From Magnetospirillum sp. SS-4 (GTDB lineage: Bacteria > Pseudomonadota > Alphaproteobacteria > Rhodospirillales > Magnetospirillaceae): a stretch of DNA of 64,000 nucleotides. Below are positions 9,901 through 19,573 of the stretch, piece after piece. Every line of letters starts with the position of its first letter. Position 1 is the stretch's first letter. Location of the stretch: assembly GCF_902729425.1 (NCBI RefSeq), contig NZ_CACVCH010000081.1, forward strand, positions 62,001 to 126,000, written 5' to 3'. Below the pieces are notes generated by a model. It did not search any database and was not told the DNA's origin. It worked only from the letters and a program-made list of their open reading frames with translations. The translations under genes were made by a program, and so were the position numbers.

Positions 9901-11687
9901 TGGAAGATGGCGGTCTGCTCTCCGACCGCCGCCGTCATGGCGGCCAGGGCTTTCTCGCGTTCCGTCACGTCCAGCCAGTAGCCGTTCCAGACGCGGGTTC
10001 CATCGGGCAGCCCGGAGGCGATGGCGCGGGTTTCGATCCAGCGGGCGTCGCCCCGGCGATCCATGACGCGGTAGAGCAGGCCGGTGCTCGTTCCCTGTAG
10101 AAGCGCTTCGTCCAGCCCCCGGCGGGCGTCGGCAAGGTCGTCGGGGTGGATGCGCCAGAAGCGCAGATCCGGATCGTTCACCAGTTCCTCGGGGGTATAG
10201 CCCCAGATTTCCTCGGCCTTGGCGCTTATGAATCGGAAGCTCTGCTCGCCCGTCGGCCCCACCTCGAAACGGAACGCGGCGCAGGGCAGGGAATCCGCCA
10301 TGTCCCTCATCAGTTGGCGGGACCATTCCGCCGCGCATTTCGACCGCTCAAGCTCCTCGGTCCGTTCCAGCACCCGCGCCTCCAAGGTGGCGTTGGCCTC
10401 GGCAAGGCGGGAGGTGGATGACAGCAGCGCCTCGCGCATGGCCTCCTGGGCGGTGGCCAGTTCGGCGATCTCTTCCAGGTCGGAGCGAATCTCCACCGGC
10501 CGGGCGAGGTCCATGTGGCCGATGCGGACGCTTTCCTTGGCCAGCATCTCCAGCGGCGCGGCAAAGCGTCGCGCCATGGGCAGGGTGACCAGCGCCGCCA
10601 TGGCGAGGGACCCGATGATCAGGAGGGTGAGCAGGATGACCTGATCCCGGCCCACCGGCACGAAATCGTGGCGCGGGGCCACCACTCCCAGCCAGACCGG
10701 CTGCGAGCCGATGAACATGCGGTGGAATCGGGAAAACCAGATTTCGTCGTCGATGGAGATCGGGGCCGAGACGTCCTCCGGACGTCCGAGCGAGTTCCAG
10801 TGCCCCCAGCTTTCGGCCAGGACCGGCAGGTCCTGGTCCGCCAGGGGGTGCAGGACCGCCTTCTTGATTTCGTCGTCGCTGTCGAAGCGCGGCGTCCGCG
10901 GCACTCCGATCAGTTGCCCCCGGTCGTCGAACAGCACCCCAACTCCGTTGGAGCCGGCCCTGATCTGGCGGGTGAAGTGGGAGAGGTCCAGCAGCTTCAC
11001 GTCGTGGGCGATGACGTAGCGGCTGCCGTCGGCGGCCTTCCACCGGCTGGCGGCGGTGATGCCCGGTTCCTTGGTGGTGAAGAAGATGTAGGGCGCGGTC
11101 CAGTGGATGCCCTCGTCCGTGGGCATGGCCATGGCCCCGGTGAACCATGGGCGCTTGCGGGCGTCGTAGTCGCGCTCCAGCACCTCGGTCTTTTCCATCA
11201 CCCGGTCGGCGCTCCAGGTGATCCAGGTGGTCTTCTTGCCCCACCTGTCGGGGTCGCTGAGCCGATTGATCCACTTGCCGTCGGTGGACAGGAGCAGCAG
11301 GATTTCCCGTCCGGATTCGTGGGCGAAGATCACCGATGAGATTTCGGGATGATTGCGGATGACGGGAAAGAAGAACTCGTTGAAGCGCTCAAGCTGCTCC
11401 ATGTCCAGGTCGCCGTTCATCCCCCAGTGCCGGCTGGTCCTGAGGGTGATCTCGACCGTCGACAGAAGCCGCCGCACCCGGGCTTCCAGTTCCCCCGCCG
11501 TTTCCCGCATCTGGGTGTCGGCCAGCCGGTCGATGGTCGGAGCAACGATCAGATGGTAGGTGGAGCCGGCGAACACTCCCAGGGCCATGACCACGATGAA
11601 GAAGGCGCGCCGCAGGAGGCTGCCGCGAATCGACGATCCGGCCTGCGGCCATTTCGCTCCCGTGGGTATCGGCTCCCGATCGCTCAT
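6927..11687 (-). CDS. Large membrane hybrid sensor histidine kinase (sensor-HAMP-PAS3-HisKA-HATPase-REC2-HPt)
   Basis: The 1586-residue protein is a multi-step phosphorelay kinase in the inner membrane. Visible order: membrane segment about 27-47; periplasmic Cache-like sensor about 50-345; second membrane segment about 349-371; HAMP to about 425; three PAS domains (about 462-575, 590-700, 712-835); HisKA with H861 in [12 protein letters not shown]; HATPase with DTGIGI and [10 protein letters not shown]; receiver 1 with D1151 in [11 protein letters not shown]; receiver 2 with D1295 in [11 protein letters not shown]; and HPt with H1445 in AHTVKG. About 80 residues after the HPt (1505-1586) form an extra helical tail that I do not recognise. 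The last gene step leads directly into the two HD-GYP regulators 10 bases downstream, so these are plausible outputs. Ligand unknown. Confidence 0.95.
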   Translation of the reverse strand: MSDREPIPTGAKWPQAGSSIRGSLLRRAFFIVVMALGVFAGSTYHLIVAPTIDRLADTQMRETAGELEARVRRLLSTVEITLRTSRHWGMNGDLDMEQLERFNEFFFPVIRNHPEISSVIFAHESGREILLLLSTDGKWINRLSDPDRWGKKTTWITWSADRVMEKTEVLERDYDARKRPWFTGAMAMPTDEGIHWTAPYIFFTTKEPGITAASRWKAADGSRYVIAHDVKLLDLSHFTRQIRAGSNGVGVLFDDRGQLIGVPRTPRFDSDDEIKKAVLHPLADQDLPVLAESWGHWNSLGRPEDVSAPISIDDEIWFSRFHRMFIGSQPVWLGVVAPRHDFVPVGRDQVILLTLLIIGSLAMAALVTLPMARRFAAPLEMLAKESVRIGHMDLARPVEIRSDLEEIAELATAQEAMREALLSSTSRLAEANATLEARVLERTEELERSKCAAEWSRQLMRDMADSLPCAAFRFEVGPTGEQSFRFISAKAEEIWGYTPEELVNDPDLRFWRIHPDDLADARRGLDEALLQGTSTGLLYRVMDRRGDARWIETRAIASGLPDGTRVWNGYWLDVTEREKALAAMTAAVGEQTAIFQSAGLGIAVLRDRLMIRLNPRLAELLGYPPEELEGRTTSIVFAHQADFERMEQEAYPVLARGETYQGDWEYRRKNGTTFWGRTSGRAIDRDDPAKGSVWVCDDITERRNSEQRIQQAEERLRALTNSVPVAVFEFRTEGDLFWFTFMGRQVRGILGIGTAELLANADRLYGAVLADDRDGLEENILKAIRENGQFSTRFRLDAAGDPRWVQMEALPFASDSRGATWAGFFQDVTAVKEAETALTRAKEMAEDATRMKSDFLANMSHEIRTPMNAIIGMSHLALKTDLTPRQHDYIKKIQGAGQHLLGIINDILDFSKIEAGKLAVEHADFELDKMLDNIASLLTDKTNAKNLELVFDIPSEVPRTLVGDSLRLGQILINYANNAVKFTEKGEIDIIVRVKERTETEVLLYFAVRDTGIGITEEQMGRLFQSFEQADTSTTRKFGGTGLGLAISKKLAELMGGEVGVDSEYGKGSTFWFTARLGIGAERKHRLLPSPDLRGCRVLVVDDNDNARAVLCDLLGGMTFQVTDVASGQAAVDEVRRAATDDRPYEIVLLDWRMPGMDGIDTARRIKSLGLTPAPHLLMVTAYGREEVLNQIAEAGIEDVLIKPVSASILFDTVMRMFGTQPGERREAGARPSSLHESLAALQGARILLVEDNDLNQEVATELLTDAGFQVDIADDGAIALARVQDAPYDIVLMDMQMPVMDGVTATMEIRKLGRFDDLPIVAMTANAMQRDRDRCIEAGMNDFIAKPIDPDQLWSTLLRWIRPRDNPQARPAARTGAVATAGETGAIPEIPGLDTATGLRRVQGKTNLYLSTLRKFATGRKAAPAAIREALDDGDWGTAERLAHTVKGLAGMIGADEIQRHAAGLEAAIGDKSPRQEVDRLVGALETPLMEMIAALETTLPAEAGVAVTAMATVDPEHLEAICRRLLILLAEDDAEVDDVMEANAALLSTAFPQDYRRIRAAIKDFDFDTALTILNQAMERNRPA

Positions 11688-11797
11688 GCAATTCCGCCCT
11701 ATGCCGCCGTGTATTGATGGAGCGGAACGCCAAGCGTTCCCTTAATCAGGATAGCCGCCGCCGCCGGGGCGGGAAAGTCCGAAAGTCCCCCCCAACC

Positions 11798-12262
11798 TCA
11801 ATCGGTCCGGGACAACCGGCCGCCCGGCGGGGTGGCGGCGAAGCGGGACGGGTCGATGGCCGGGGCGTTCAGCGCCTTGACGATCCGGCTTTCCAGGACA
11901 TTCAGCGATACCGGCTTGGCGATGAAGCCGTGAATGCCCAGCCTTACCGCCATCTCCACGTTTTCCTGTTCGGCGTGGCCGGTGAGAATCAGGACCGGCA
12001 GGCAGGACAGCGCCCGGTCGCTCTCGCGCCGCAGCGCCCGCACGAAGGCGAAGCCGTCCATTTCCGGCATCTCCAGGTCGCAAACGACGAGGTCGAGCCG
12101 GCCCGCGATCGCCCTGGCCTTGCCGAGGGCGTCGCCGCCGTCGTTGGCCATCTGGACCTCGCCGATTCCCAGGTCGCGCAGCATGCGGGCGATGAGATTG
12201 CGGATGAACATTTCGTCATCGACGACCATCACGGTCAGCCGCTTGAAGGCGCTTTTTTCCAT
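11798..12262 (-). CDS. Single-domain response regulator (CheY-like)
   Basis: A 154-residue receiver with acid pair VVDDEMF, phosphoacceptor in LVVCDLEMPEMDG, a threonine in ILTGHAE and the conserved lysine in FIAKPVS. It has no output domain; about 25 residues follow the receiver. It begins on the base next to the stop of the upstream hybrid kinase, so the two are translationally coupled. This makes it a likely shuttle for phosphate from that kinase's HPt domain. The 110 bases between this gene and the large hybrid kinase hold a short perfect hairpin (GGAACG/CGTTCC near 11722-11740). Confidence 0.93.
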   Translation of the reverse strand: MEKSAFKRLTVMVVDDEMFIRNLIARMLRDLGIGEVQMANDGGDALGKARAIAGRLDLVVCDLEMPEMDGFAFVRALRRESDRALSCLPVLILTGHAEQENVEMAVRLGIHGFIAKPVSLNVLESRIVKALNAPAIDPSRFAATPPGGRLSRTD

Positions 12263-14209
12263 TCAGACCTCCCCGATATGGCGCGCGACGGCCGCCATGC
12301 TGCGCCGGAACAACGGCTCGAACCGGTCGGCCAGGGCGGCCAGCCGCGTCCGGTCCCCCGCCTTGCCGGCCTGTTCCAGTTCGAGGCAGCAATCGGCCAA
12401 TAGTTGGGTTCCCACGGCGCGGGCCGAGGATTTGAGCTTGTGGGCCGCCCGGCCGGCGGCTTGCGGATCGTCGCCGGCCAGCGCCGTTTGGATGTCCGCC
12501 GCCATCCGCCCGGCCGGCTCGATGAAATCGCGCAGCACCTCGGCGATGGCGGCCGGATCGTCGCCCACCATGGCGGCCAGGGCGTGGGGATCGAACAGGG
12601 CCGGCGATGGCGGATGGGGCGCGGCGGCGGACGGGGGGCGGGACGGTTCGCCGTCCACCCAGGCCGGCAGCCACCGGGCCAGGGCGGCGAGCAGCCGTTC
12701 CGGCTCCACCGGCTTGGCCAGCCAGTCGTCGATGCCGGCGTCGCGGCAAGCTTCGATATCCTCGGCGCCGATGCTGGCGGTCACCGCCAGGATCGGGCAT
12801 CGTCCGCCGTCGTCACGGATGGCCCTGGCCAACTGGAACCCGTCCATCTCGGGCATGTAGCAGTCTGTCAGAACCAGGGGATGGCGGCGCGCCCGCCAGG
12901 CGTCCAGCGCCTTGCGGCCGTCGCCGGCGATTTCCGCCATGACGCCGTGGCGGGCCAACTGGCGGCGGATGACGTCCTGGTTGGTCTCGTTGTCCTCGGC
13001 GACCAGCACCAGACGCCCCAGCCTTTCCGCCTCGGCGGCATCGGCCGGAAGGGTCCGGCCCCAGGCCGGCGAGCGCGTCGGACACCCATCCTCGGTTTCG
13101 GCCGGAGGTTCCACCGCTTGCGCCGGCAGGTCGAGGGTGAAGGCGGAGCCCTGTCCCTCCACGCTGGCGACCGCGATCTCGCCGCCCATCAGGTCGGCCA
13201 GCCGGCGGCAGATGGACAGGCCGAGGCCGGTGCCGCCGAACCGGCGGGTGGTGGACAGGTCGGCCTGGGAAAAGGGCTTGAACAGCCGCCCGATCTGATC
13301 GGCGGACATGCCGATTCCGGTGTCGGTCACCTCGATGCGGAGACGGCCGTCTCCGCCGGACCACCCCCGGATGGCGACGGCTCCGCCGGCCGGGGTGAAC
13401 TTGACGGCGTTGCCGGCCAGATTGAACAGAATTTGCCGAAGCCGGACCGGATCGCCGCCGACCCAGGCCGGAACCGCCGGCTCCACCGCATGGGTCAGCC
13501 TCACGTTCCTGGCGTCGGCCGCATGGCCCAGCGTGGCGGCGACCCCCTCGATGATTGCCCGCACCGACAGCGGAATGCATTCGACCTCCATGCGGCCGGC
13601 CTCGATCTTGGAGAAATCGAGGATGTCGTTGATGACGCGCAGCAGGGACTGGGCCGAATCTCGGGAAACTCTCAGCATCCTCCGCTGCTCGTCGGTCAGC
13701 GGGGTATCGCCCATCAGGTCGATCATGCCGAGCACGCCGCTCATCGGGGTGCGGATTTCATGGCTCATCATGGCGAGAAAGGCCGATTTGGCGCGGGTCG
13801 CCCGCTCGGCCGCGATCACGGCGTCGCGCAGGTCCAGGTGGGTCTTCACCCTGGCCCGGATGATGGGGGGACTGAAGGGCTTGTGGATGTAGTCCACCGC
13901 GCCGGCGTCGAATCCCTTGGCCTCGTCCTCGATTTCGCTCTTGGCGGTCAGGAAGATCACCGGAATGGCGGCGGTGGCGGGGGTGCCCTTGAGACGCCGG
14001 CACACCTCGTATCCGTCCATTTCCGGCATCATGATATCGAGGAGGATCAGGTCCGGTGGATCGTCGCTCCCGGCCAGCGCCAAGGCCCTGGCGCCGCTGG
14101 TGGCGACCCTGGTCCGGTAGGAATCCTTCAGGACCCCGGCCACGATGGCCAGATTTTCCGGAGTGTCGTCCACCACAAGAATGGTCTTGCGGTCATTTCC
14201 AGCCCCCAT
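12263..14209 (-). CDS. Soluble hybrid histidine kinase (REC-HisKA-HATPase-REC-HPt)
   Basis: This 648-residue cytoplasmic kinase has no membrane segment. It begins with a receiver (VVDDTPENL; D58 in LLDIMMPEMDG) of the same type as in the two HD-GYP proteins. HisKA follows with H150 in [12 protein letters not shown], then HATPase with DTGIGM and GGTGLGLSIC, a second receiver with D449 in LTDCYMPEMDG, and HPt with H590 in AAHKLKSSA. Input probably comes by phosphotransfer to the N-terminal receiver rather than from a ligand-binding domain. I chose the ATG at 14209 because AAGGAG lies 8 bases upstream; an open frame continues upstream to 14314 but is not conserved-looking. The single-domain receiver follows with no gap. 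Confidence 0.93.
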   Translation of the reverse strand: MGAGNDRKTILVVDDTPENLAIVAGVLKDSYRTRVATSGARALALAGSDDPPDLILLDIMMPEMDGYEVCRRLKGTPATAAIPVIFLTAKSEIEDEAKGFDAGAVDYIHKPFSPPIIRARVKTHLDLRDAVIAAERATRAKSAFLAMMSHEIRTPMSGVLGMIDLMGDTPLTDEQRRMLRVSRDSAQSLLRVINDILDFSKIEAGRMEVECIPLSVRAIIEGVAATLGHAADARNVRLTHAVEPAVPAWVGGDPVRLRQILFNLAGNAVKFTPAGGAVAIRGWSGGDGRLRIEVTDTGIGMSADQIGRLFKPFSQADLSTTRRFGGTGLGLSICRRLADLMGGEIAVASVEGQGSAFTLDLPAQAVEPPAETEDGCPTRSPAWGRTLPADAAEAERLGRLVLVAEDNETNQDVIRRQLARHGVMAEIAGDGRKALDAWRARRHPLVLTDCYMPEMDGFQLARAIRDDGGRCPILAVTASIGAEDIEACRDAGIDDWLAKPVEPERLLAALARWLPAWVDGEPSRPPSAAAPHPPSPALFDPHALAAMVGDDPAAIAEVLRDFIEPAGRMAADIQTALAGDDPQAAGRAAHKLKSSARAVGTQLLADCCLELEQAGKAGDRTRLAALADRFEPLFRRSMAAVARHIGEV

Positions 14210-14434
14210 GTCCTGGCTCCTTGCGGTGGTTCCCTCCGGGGCCTGGGCTGACCGGTGCCGCGCGCACGCGATGGGGACGCCGCGGTGGGGTTCCTCCGGA
14301 TTGGAGTGTAGCATTCCTTCCGGAATGCCCCAAAGACGCGCAGGGTATAGGACTTTAGGAAGGGATGGATGATTTCCGGCCCGCGATCCTGTCCGTTTGG
14401 AAAAGGCGCGCCGGCGGAGACCGGTGGCGGAGCG

Positions 14435-16054
14435 TTACGAGGCGCGGTCGGGGCGCGGCGCGGCGCCGCGCAGGCTGACGGCGTGGGCGCGTTCCAGCGC
14501 CGGCGCCAGCCGCCGGTCGTGACCATAGATGTCGTCGCGGAAATGAACGACGCCGCCGTCGTCTGCCCAGGCGGTCAGGTACATCATGTAGACCGGGACG
14601 GTGCGGGCCAGCTTGAGGGTGCGGGTGGAGGCGTTGGCGGCGATGTCCTCGGCCAGCCGTCCGCTCCAGCGTCCGCCCAGCAGCAGTTCCCCCAGTTCGA
14701 CGGGCTTTTCCAGGCGGACGCAGCCGTGGGACAGGGCGCGGTAGGTGCGCGAGAACGCCTTCCGGTTGTTGGTGTCGTGCATGTAGATGTCGTCGGAATC
14801 CTTCAGGTTGAACTTCAACTGGCCCAGGGCGTTGTCCGGCCCCGGCGGCTGGCGCAGGCGATAGGGGAATTTCTTGCCGATGGCGTTCCAGTCGATGCCG
14901 TCGCCCGCCGCCTCGGGACTGTCCTCGGGATAGTCGGCGATCTTGAGGTTGCTGCTGGCGAGATAATTGGGGTCCTTGCGCAGCTTGGGCAGGATTTCCT
15001 TGTTGGCGATGGAGGCCGGCACCCGCCACGGCGGATTCAGCACCACCGATCCCATGGAGGTTCTCATGCTGGGGGTGGGGTGCTTGACGTCGCCCACCAC
15101 CACCCGCATGGACAAGACGATGGCGCCGTCCTCCACCACGTCCAGGCTGGCGGCGGGAATGTTGACGGCGATGTGGTTGCGGCCGGGGTCGCGGGCCATC
15201 CAGCGCCAGCGTTCCAGGTTGACGGCGATCTGGCGGGCGCGGGCGTCGGCGCCGATATTGAGGTGGGCCAGGGTGCGGGTGCCGACGGCGCCGTCGGCTT
15301 CCAGCCCGTGGCGACGCTGGAACCGCTTGACGGCCTCGGTCAGCGGGGCGTCGAACTCGCGGCCTCCGGCATGCGCGGAGTCGAGATCGCCCGAGGCGAT
15401 CAGCCGGGCGCGCAGGGCGGAAACGCGGTCGTCGGTTTCGCCCGGGGCCAGCTTGGGGCCATCCGGCACGGTGGGCCAGCCGCCGGCGGCGGCGATGGCG
15501 CGGGTCTGTTCCAGGGCGTCCTTCAGGCGGACATAGCCGACCAGACGCGGCGCGACGGCGGCGGCCTGCTCCGCCAGGGGGCGGCCCTCGGCCAGGGCGC
15601 GGAGAAAACGCAGGCCGTCGAACGCGCCGCGGGTATCGCGGCCAAAGCCGCCATAGGCCCGCTCCGGGACGGCCGCGCCGATGGCGAGATCGCGGCCGAA
15701 GCGCAGCAGCAGGGCGCTGAGGTGGATGTCGTGTTCAAGTCCGGCGCCGCTCGCGGCCAGTTGGTAGGTGGCGGCGGGCAATCCCTCGGCGGCGGCGAGA
15801 ACCGGCAATTCCACCAGCAGGGCGGCGCCGGTTCCGGTCCAGGCGGGCTGATGCGACCGGCCGCGATAGAAGTCGCGCAGCACGCGGGATTCTTCCGCCG
15901 GTTCGGCCAGGGCGGTGGCGGCGATCAGGCTGTCCAGCCGCTTTTGCGCCTCGGTCGCCGGCTGGGCGCCGGCCGTGCCGTCCCAGCCGGCGACGGCGAG
16001 GCCGAGGACCAGGGAAGCCAGGAAGGGGCGGCGAAGCGACAAGGAAAACCTCAA
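14435..16054 (-). CDS. L,D-transpeptidase of the YcbB type (YkuD domain)
   Basis: The enzyme makes 3-3 peptide cross-links in peptidoglycan or attaches proteins to it, in the periplasm. The 539-residue precursor has a signal peptide (RRPFLASLVLGLAVAG, cleavage near residue 30), an N-terminal scaffold region, a peptidoglycan-binding helix bundle around residues 203-263 (FDAPLTEAVKRFQRRHGL) and a YkuD domain from about 293. The catalytic motif SHGCVRLEKP contains H443 and C445. Length and order match the YcbB/LdtD subgroup, which has a capping subdomain within the catalytic domain. It is convergent with nothing and lies upstream of the signalling block; a functional link is not evident. Confidence 0.92.
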   Translation of the reverse strand: MRFSLSLRRPFLASLVLGLAVAGWDGTAGAQPATEAQKRLDSLIAATALAEPAEESRVLRDFYRGRSHQPAWTGTGAALLVELPVLAAAEGLPAATYQLAASGAGLEHDIHLSALLLRFGRDLAIGAAVPERAYGGFGRDTRGAFDGLRFLRALAEGRPLAEQAAAVAPRLVGYVRLKDALEQTRAIAAAGGWPTVPDGPKLAPGETDDRVSALRARLIASGDLDSAHAGGREFDAPLTEAVKRFQRRHGLEADGAVGTRTLAHLNIGADARARQIAVNLERWRWMARDPGRNHIAVNIPAASLDVVEDGAIVLSMRVVVGDVKHPTPSMRTSMGSVVLNPPWRVPASIANKEILPKLRKDPNYLASSNLKIADYPEDSPEAAGDGIDWNAIGKKFPYRLRQPPGPDNALGQLKFNLKDSDDIYMHDTNNRKAFSRTYRALSHGCVRLEKPVELGELLLGGRWSGRLAEDIAANASTRTLKLARTVPVYMMYLTAWADDGGVVHFRDDIYGHDRRLAPALERAHAVSLRGAAPRPDRAS

Positions 16055-16152
16055 GCCCGAGGACGTGGGCGCTGGCTGTGTGCGTCAATGGTCGATATCG
16101 ATCCATTCCGCCGGAGTGTCAACGGGCAAAGGCGGCCGGGATCGCAATATTG

Positions 16153-16599
16153 TCACCCTTGCGCCCACGGCAGGCCGCTGGCTTTCCATCCCGCCTTGAC
16201 GCCGCGATGCCTGGCCTCGTCGTGAGGGCCCTCGAATCCGTCGGTCACGTTCCAGCACGAGCGGTAACCCAGGCTCGTCAGGTGTTCCGCCGCCGCCTTG
16301 GACCGCACGCCGGACCGGCACAACAGCAAGATGACGTCGTTCTTGTCCACGCCAAGCTCGGCGATCTGGTCGGCGAAGGCGTCGTTCCGGCCCATGCTGG
16401 GAAAGACCTGCCACGATACCAGCAACGGCTGGCGGTTCAGCGACGACAGGTCCGGCACGCCGACGAACGACCATTCCGCCTGGGTGCGGACATCGACCAG
16501 CCGGGCGGTGGCGTCCTCGGACAGCCGTCGCCACGCCTGCTCTGGAGTGATTTCACCGGCATAGCCGGCGGCCTGGGGAACGGGGGGAGGGAAGGTCAT
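16153..16599 (-). CDS. Rhodanese-domain protein (predicted sulfurtransferase)
   Basis: A 148-residue single rhodanese domain. The active-site loop is LLCRSGVRSKAAAEHL, with the persulfide cysteine in CRSGVRS, followed by WNVTDGFEGPHDE, typical of stand-alone bacterial rhodaneses that carry sulfane sulfur. I placed the start at the ATG at 16599, since the frame upstream to 16662 enters the AT-rich control region. The gene is divergent from the sulfate assimilation operon across about 155 bases containing inverted repeats. That suggests shared control and a role in sulfur handling. Confidence 0.9.
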   Translation of the reverse strand: MTFPPPVPQAAGYAGEITPEQAWRRLSEDATARLVDVRTQAEWSFVGVPDLSSLNRQPLLVSWQVFPSMGRNDAFADQIAELGVDKNDVILLLCRSGVRSKAAAEHLTSLGYRSCWNVTDGFEGPHDEARHRGVKAGWKASGLPWAQG

Positions 16600-16619
16600 G
16601 GGGGCGGCTCCGATGGCTA

Positions 16620-16755
16620 ATTTAACACATAAGATAGCGTATATACCGAATATTCTACACAAATTTATGTTGACGCGGGTGCGAAATACGCGCTATCTCG
16701 TAGATTAGTTAGATCATACACATTTAATTGTGTAAATAGCAAATGAGGCCGAGCC
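16620..16755. promoter_or_regulatory. AT-rich divergent control region between rhodanese and cys operon
   Basis: This stretch is clearly more AT-rich than its surroundings. It holds an 18-base inverted repeat, TACACATTTAATTGTGTA (16717-16734), with perfect 6-base arms. It also holds a longer-range pair, AGATAGCGTAT (16632-16642) and ATACGCGCTATCT (16686-16698), which match apart from a two-base insertion. ACACA-type half sites recur at about 16625 and 16657. A weak promoter-like TTGACG (16670-16675) points toward the cys genes. Sites of this kind suggest a repressor or activator acting on both genes; the protein is not identified. Confidence 0.5.
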
Positions 16756-18837
16756 ATGAAGGATGCCGCCCAATTCGATCTGGATGCGATCGAGCCCCTG
16801 GCCCGCATGTCCGATCTGAAGGAATATCGCGGCGCGCTGCGGCGCCGCCTCGACGGCGAATGGGACGACGAGACGTTCACCGCCTTCCGTCTGCGCTACG
16901 GCGTCTACGGCCAGAAGCAGGCCGGCGTCCAGATGGTGCGCATCAAGATTCCGGGCGGCATCGTGCCGACGCCCTGGCTGAAGACCCTGGCCCGCGTCAA
17001 CCGCGAGTTCGCCGAGGGGCCGGCCCACATCACCACCCGGCAGGATTTCCAGCTTTATTCCGTGAAGCTGGAGCGGACCGCCGACATGCTGGAGGAGCTT
17101 TATTCCAACGGCATCACCACGCGGGAGGCTTGCGGCAACACGCTGCGCAACATGAGCGCCTGCTCGCTGGCCGGCGCCTGCCCGCGCGAGCTGGTCGACG
17201 CCGGCAAGGTGGCCGAACAGCTGTCGCGGTCGTGGATCCGCCATCCGCTGGTCCAGCACATGCCGCGCAAGATGAAGTTCACCGTTTCGGGCTGCGCCAC
17301 CGATTGCGGCGGCTCGCCCATTCACGATCTCGGCTTCATCGCCACCGAGCGGGGCGGCCGCACCGGTTTCAGGGTTCTGGCCGGCGGCGGCCTGGGCGGC
17401 CAGCCGATCATGGCGGTCGAGGTGCTGTCCTTCGTCGCCGAGGCCGAGCTTCCCACCGTGGTCGAGGCGGCGGCCCGCCTGCATCAGCGTTATTCCAACC
17501 GCCGCGACCGCTCGCTGGCCCGCCTCAAATTCGTGGTCAAGCGGTTCGGCGCCGAGAAGTTCGCCGCCCTGTTCCAGGAGGAGTTCGAGCACCTGAAGGG
17601 GCTGCGTCAGCGCCCCTGGCAGCCGCTGACCTGGCGCCGCCCGTCCGAGGCGGCGGTGGCCCGCACCCCGGCCGGTCTGGTGGACGGTCATGACGGCAGC
17701 GTCGCCGTGGTGGTCTATGTGCCGCTGGGCCTGACCTCGTCCGATCAGCTCGACGCGCTTCACGACATCGCGGCGGCGGCCGGCGTGTCGCAGCTTCGCA
17801 CCACCCGCGACCAGAAGATCGCCCTGCTCGGCGTCGCCCGGGACAAGGTCGCGACGGTGGCGGCGGCGGTCAAGGCCATCGGCTTCGACGTTCCCGCCCA
17901 TGCCGATGACGTGCCCGACGTGGTGTCGTGCCCCGGCACCACCACCTGCCGCATCGGCATCACCAATTCCCAGGGCTTCGGCCTCCAGGTGGAGCGGGAA
18001 GCCCGGGGTGATGCCTCGGCGCGCGGCGTCTCGGTGCATGTGTCGGGCTGCCAGAACTCCTGCGGCCTGCACCATGTCGCCGATATCGGCCTGCACGGCA
18101 TGGGCAAGAAGATCGACGGCAAGCCGGCGCCCCATTACCAGCTTCACCTGGGCGGCGACGCCACGCGCGGCGTGGTCGGCTTCGAAGGTCCGGTGATTCC
18201 GGCCCGCCTCGCCAATCAGGCGGTCAGGCTGCTGCGCCAGGCCATCGGCCCGGTGCGGAGCGGCGGCGAGGATATCCGCGCCTGGGCCGAGCGCATCGGC
18301 AAGGACGGCCTTGCCGCCATCCTGAAGCCGCTGGAGGGAACCGGCGGCGACGAGCGCTTCGTCGATTGGGGCGATGCCGACACCTTCGTCGGGCCGCCCA
18401 AGGCCAAGGGCGAGTGCGCCGCGCCGCAGGTCAGCACCACCTATTATTCCGATCTGGCCGATGACGGGCTGATCAATCTTGATCGCAATCTCGCCCGGGG
18501 CCGCTGGCCCGAGGCGCTGAAGGCGGGCGAGGAGGCCACCCTCTACGCCGTGCGCTTGCTGCTGGCCGCCAGGGGCATCGTCACCGAGGACGGCGAGGCG
18601 GCGGAAGCGGTGTTCGCCCGTCTGCATTCCGGTATCGCGGTGCCGTCCGAGGCGATCAACGCCTTCGACTCGGTGCTGGCCGAGCGGACCTCGGCCCTGG
18701 TGACCGGTTCCGCCGAATCCTACCGCGAGGCGGTGGCCTATTTCATCGACACCGTCGGCGTGCTGATCGCCCGGAAGTCGGCGCAGGTGACGGCGCCGGT
18801 GGGCGATCTGGCCTCGGTCCTGGTGGAGGTGGCGTGA
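16756..18837 (+). CDS. cysI: Assimilatory sulfite (nitrite/sulfite) reductase, siroheme hemoprotein
   Basis: The 693-residue protein belongs to the siroheme-[4Fe-4S] reductase family. Placed first in an operon with APS reductase and ATP sulfurylase, it should reduce sulfite to sulfide. The C-terminal half has the expected cluster ligands CPGTTTC and SGCQNSCG (CX5C and CX3C). The N-terminal half also has CSLAGAC and SGCATDCGG, a second complete CX5C/CX3C set. TTRQDFQLY is the siroheme-binding strand of the first half. About 140 residues after position 550 form a helical C-terminal extension with no cysteines. No flavoprotein partner (cysJ) is adjacent, so the electron donor is probably ferredoxin. 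The stop overlaps the next start (TGATG). Confidence 0.9.
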   Translation: MKDAAQFDLDAIEPLARMSDLKEYRGALRRRLDGEWDDETFTAFRLRYGVYGQKQAGVQMVRIKIPGGIVPTPWLKTLARVNREFAEGPAHITTRQDFQLYSVKLERTADMLEELYSNGITTREACGNTLRNMSACSLAGACPRELVDAGKVAEQLSRSWIRHPLVQHMPRKMKFTVSGCATDCGGSPIHDLGFIATERGGRTGFRVLAGGGLGGQPIMAVEVLSFVAEAELPTVVEAAARLHQRYSNRRDRSLARLKFVVKRFGAEKFAALFQEEFEHLKGLRQRPWQPLTWRRPSEAAVARTPAGLVDGHDGSVAVVVYVPLGLTSSDQLDALHDIAAAAGVSQLRTTRDQKIALLGVARDKVATVAAAVKAIGFDVPAHADDVPDVVSCPGTTTCRIGITNSQGFGLQVEREARGDASARGVSVHVSGCQNSCGLHHVADIGLHGMGKKIDGKPAPHYQLHLGGDATRGVVGFEGPVIPARLANQAVRLLRQAIGPVRSGGEDIRAWAERIGKDGLAAILKPLEGTGGDERFVDWGDADTFVGPPKAKGECAAPQVSTTYYSDLADDGLINLDRNLARGRWPEALKAGEEATLYAVRLLLAARGIVTEDGEAAEAVFARLHSGIAVPSEAINAFDSVLAERTSALVTGSAESYREAVAYFIDTVGVLIARKSAQVTAPVGDLASVLVEVA

Positions 18838-19547
18838 TGAGCGTGATCGAGACCAATCGGGTCGAGCGCCTGAAGGCCGCCCATGGCCACCTGGACGGCA
18901 AGGACTTGCTGGCCGCCCTGGTTGGCGGCGAATTGAAGGGCCGGATCGCGGTGACCTCGTCGTTCGGCGCCGAATCGGCGGTGCTGCTGGATCTGGTCGC
19001 CCAGGTCGATCCCGGCCTGCCGGTGCTGTTCCTCGATACCGGCGAGTTGTTCGACGAGACGGTGGAATACCGCCGCACCCTGGAGACCCGGCTGGGTCTC
19101 ACCAATGTGGTCGTGCTGCATCCCTCGGAGGCCGATCTGGCCGAGGCCGAGGAACTGTGGCGCGACGACATCGACCGTTGCTGCGAACTGCGCAAGGTCC
19201 GCCCGCTGGCCCGCGTCACCCGCGCCTTCGACGCCCTGGTGGATGGCCGCAAGCGGGCGCATGGCTTCGAGCGCCAGCAGCTTTCCACCATCGAGGACGG
19301 GGTCGGCGTCATCAAGGTCAGCCCGCTGGCCAATTGGAGCACGGCCGAGATCGAGGCCCATTTCATCGCCCGCGACCTGCCGCGCCATCCGCTGGTGGCG
19401 CAGAACTACCGTTCCATCGGCTGCTGGCCCTGTACCCGTCCGGTCGACCCCGGCCAGCCGGCCCGCGCCGGCCGCTGGGCCGGCAAGGCCAAGAGCGAGT
19501 GCGGCATCCACACCCTGGCCCTCGGCCGCGACGGAGCCGGAATATGA
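18837..19547 (+). CDS. cysH: Fe-S type adenylyl-sulfate (APS) reductase
   Basis: The 236-residue protein reduces activated sulfate to sulfite. It has the PAPS-reductase fold with SSFGAES near residue 42 and FLDTGELF. Two cysteine pairs, DRCCELRK and GCWPCTRP, would bind a [4Fe-4S] cluster; in this family that pattern marks enzymes that use APS rather than PAPS. The C-terminal ECGIH motif holds the catalytic cysteine. I chose the ATG at 18837, which overlaps the sulfite reductase stop by one base; a GTG at 18834 is in frame. The stop overlaps the region of the possible early cysD start, showing tight operon packing. Confidence 0.94.
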   Translation: MSVIETNRVERLKAAHGHLDGKDLLAALVGGELKGRIAVTSSFGAESAVLLDLVAQVDPGLPVLFLDTGELFDETVEYRRTLETRLGLTNVVVLHPSEADLAEAEELWRDDIDRCCELRKVRPLARVTRAFDALVDGRKRAHGFERQQLSTIEDGVGVIKVSPLANWSTAEIEAHFIARDLPRHPLVAQNYRSIGCWPCTRPVDPGQPARAGRWAGKAKSECGIHTLALGRDGAGI

Positions 19548-19573
19548 CCTGCATTCAGAGAGACAGCACCACC

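Noticed and set aside
6855-10100. A 1081-codon open frame on the plus strand opposite the large hybrid kinase
   Set aside because: It is antisense to a protein with complete kinase, receiver and HPt motifs. High GC content keeps antisense frames open, and the product shows no domain and is rich in Gly, His and Gln.
12404-14251. A 615-codon plus-strand frame opposite the second hybrid kinase
   Set aside because: Same antisense artefact; the minus-strand protein has all expected motifs.
16714-18627. A 637-codon minus-strand frame opposite the sulfite reductase
   Set aside because: No domains, and it would run through the cys promoter region; antisense artefact.
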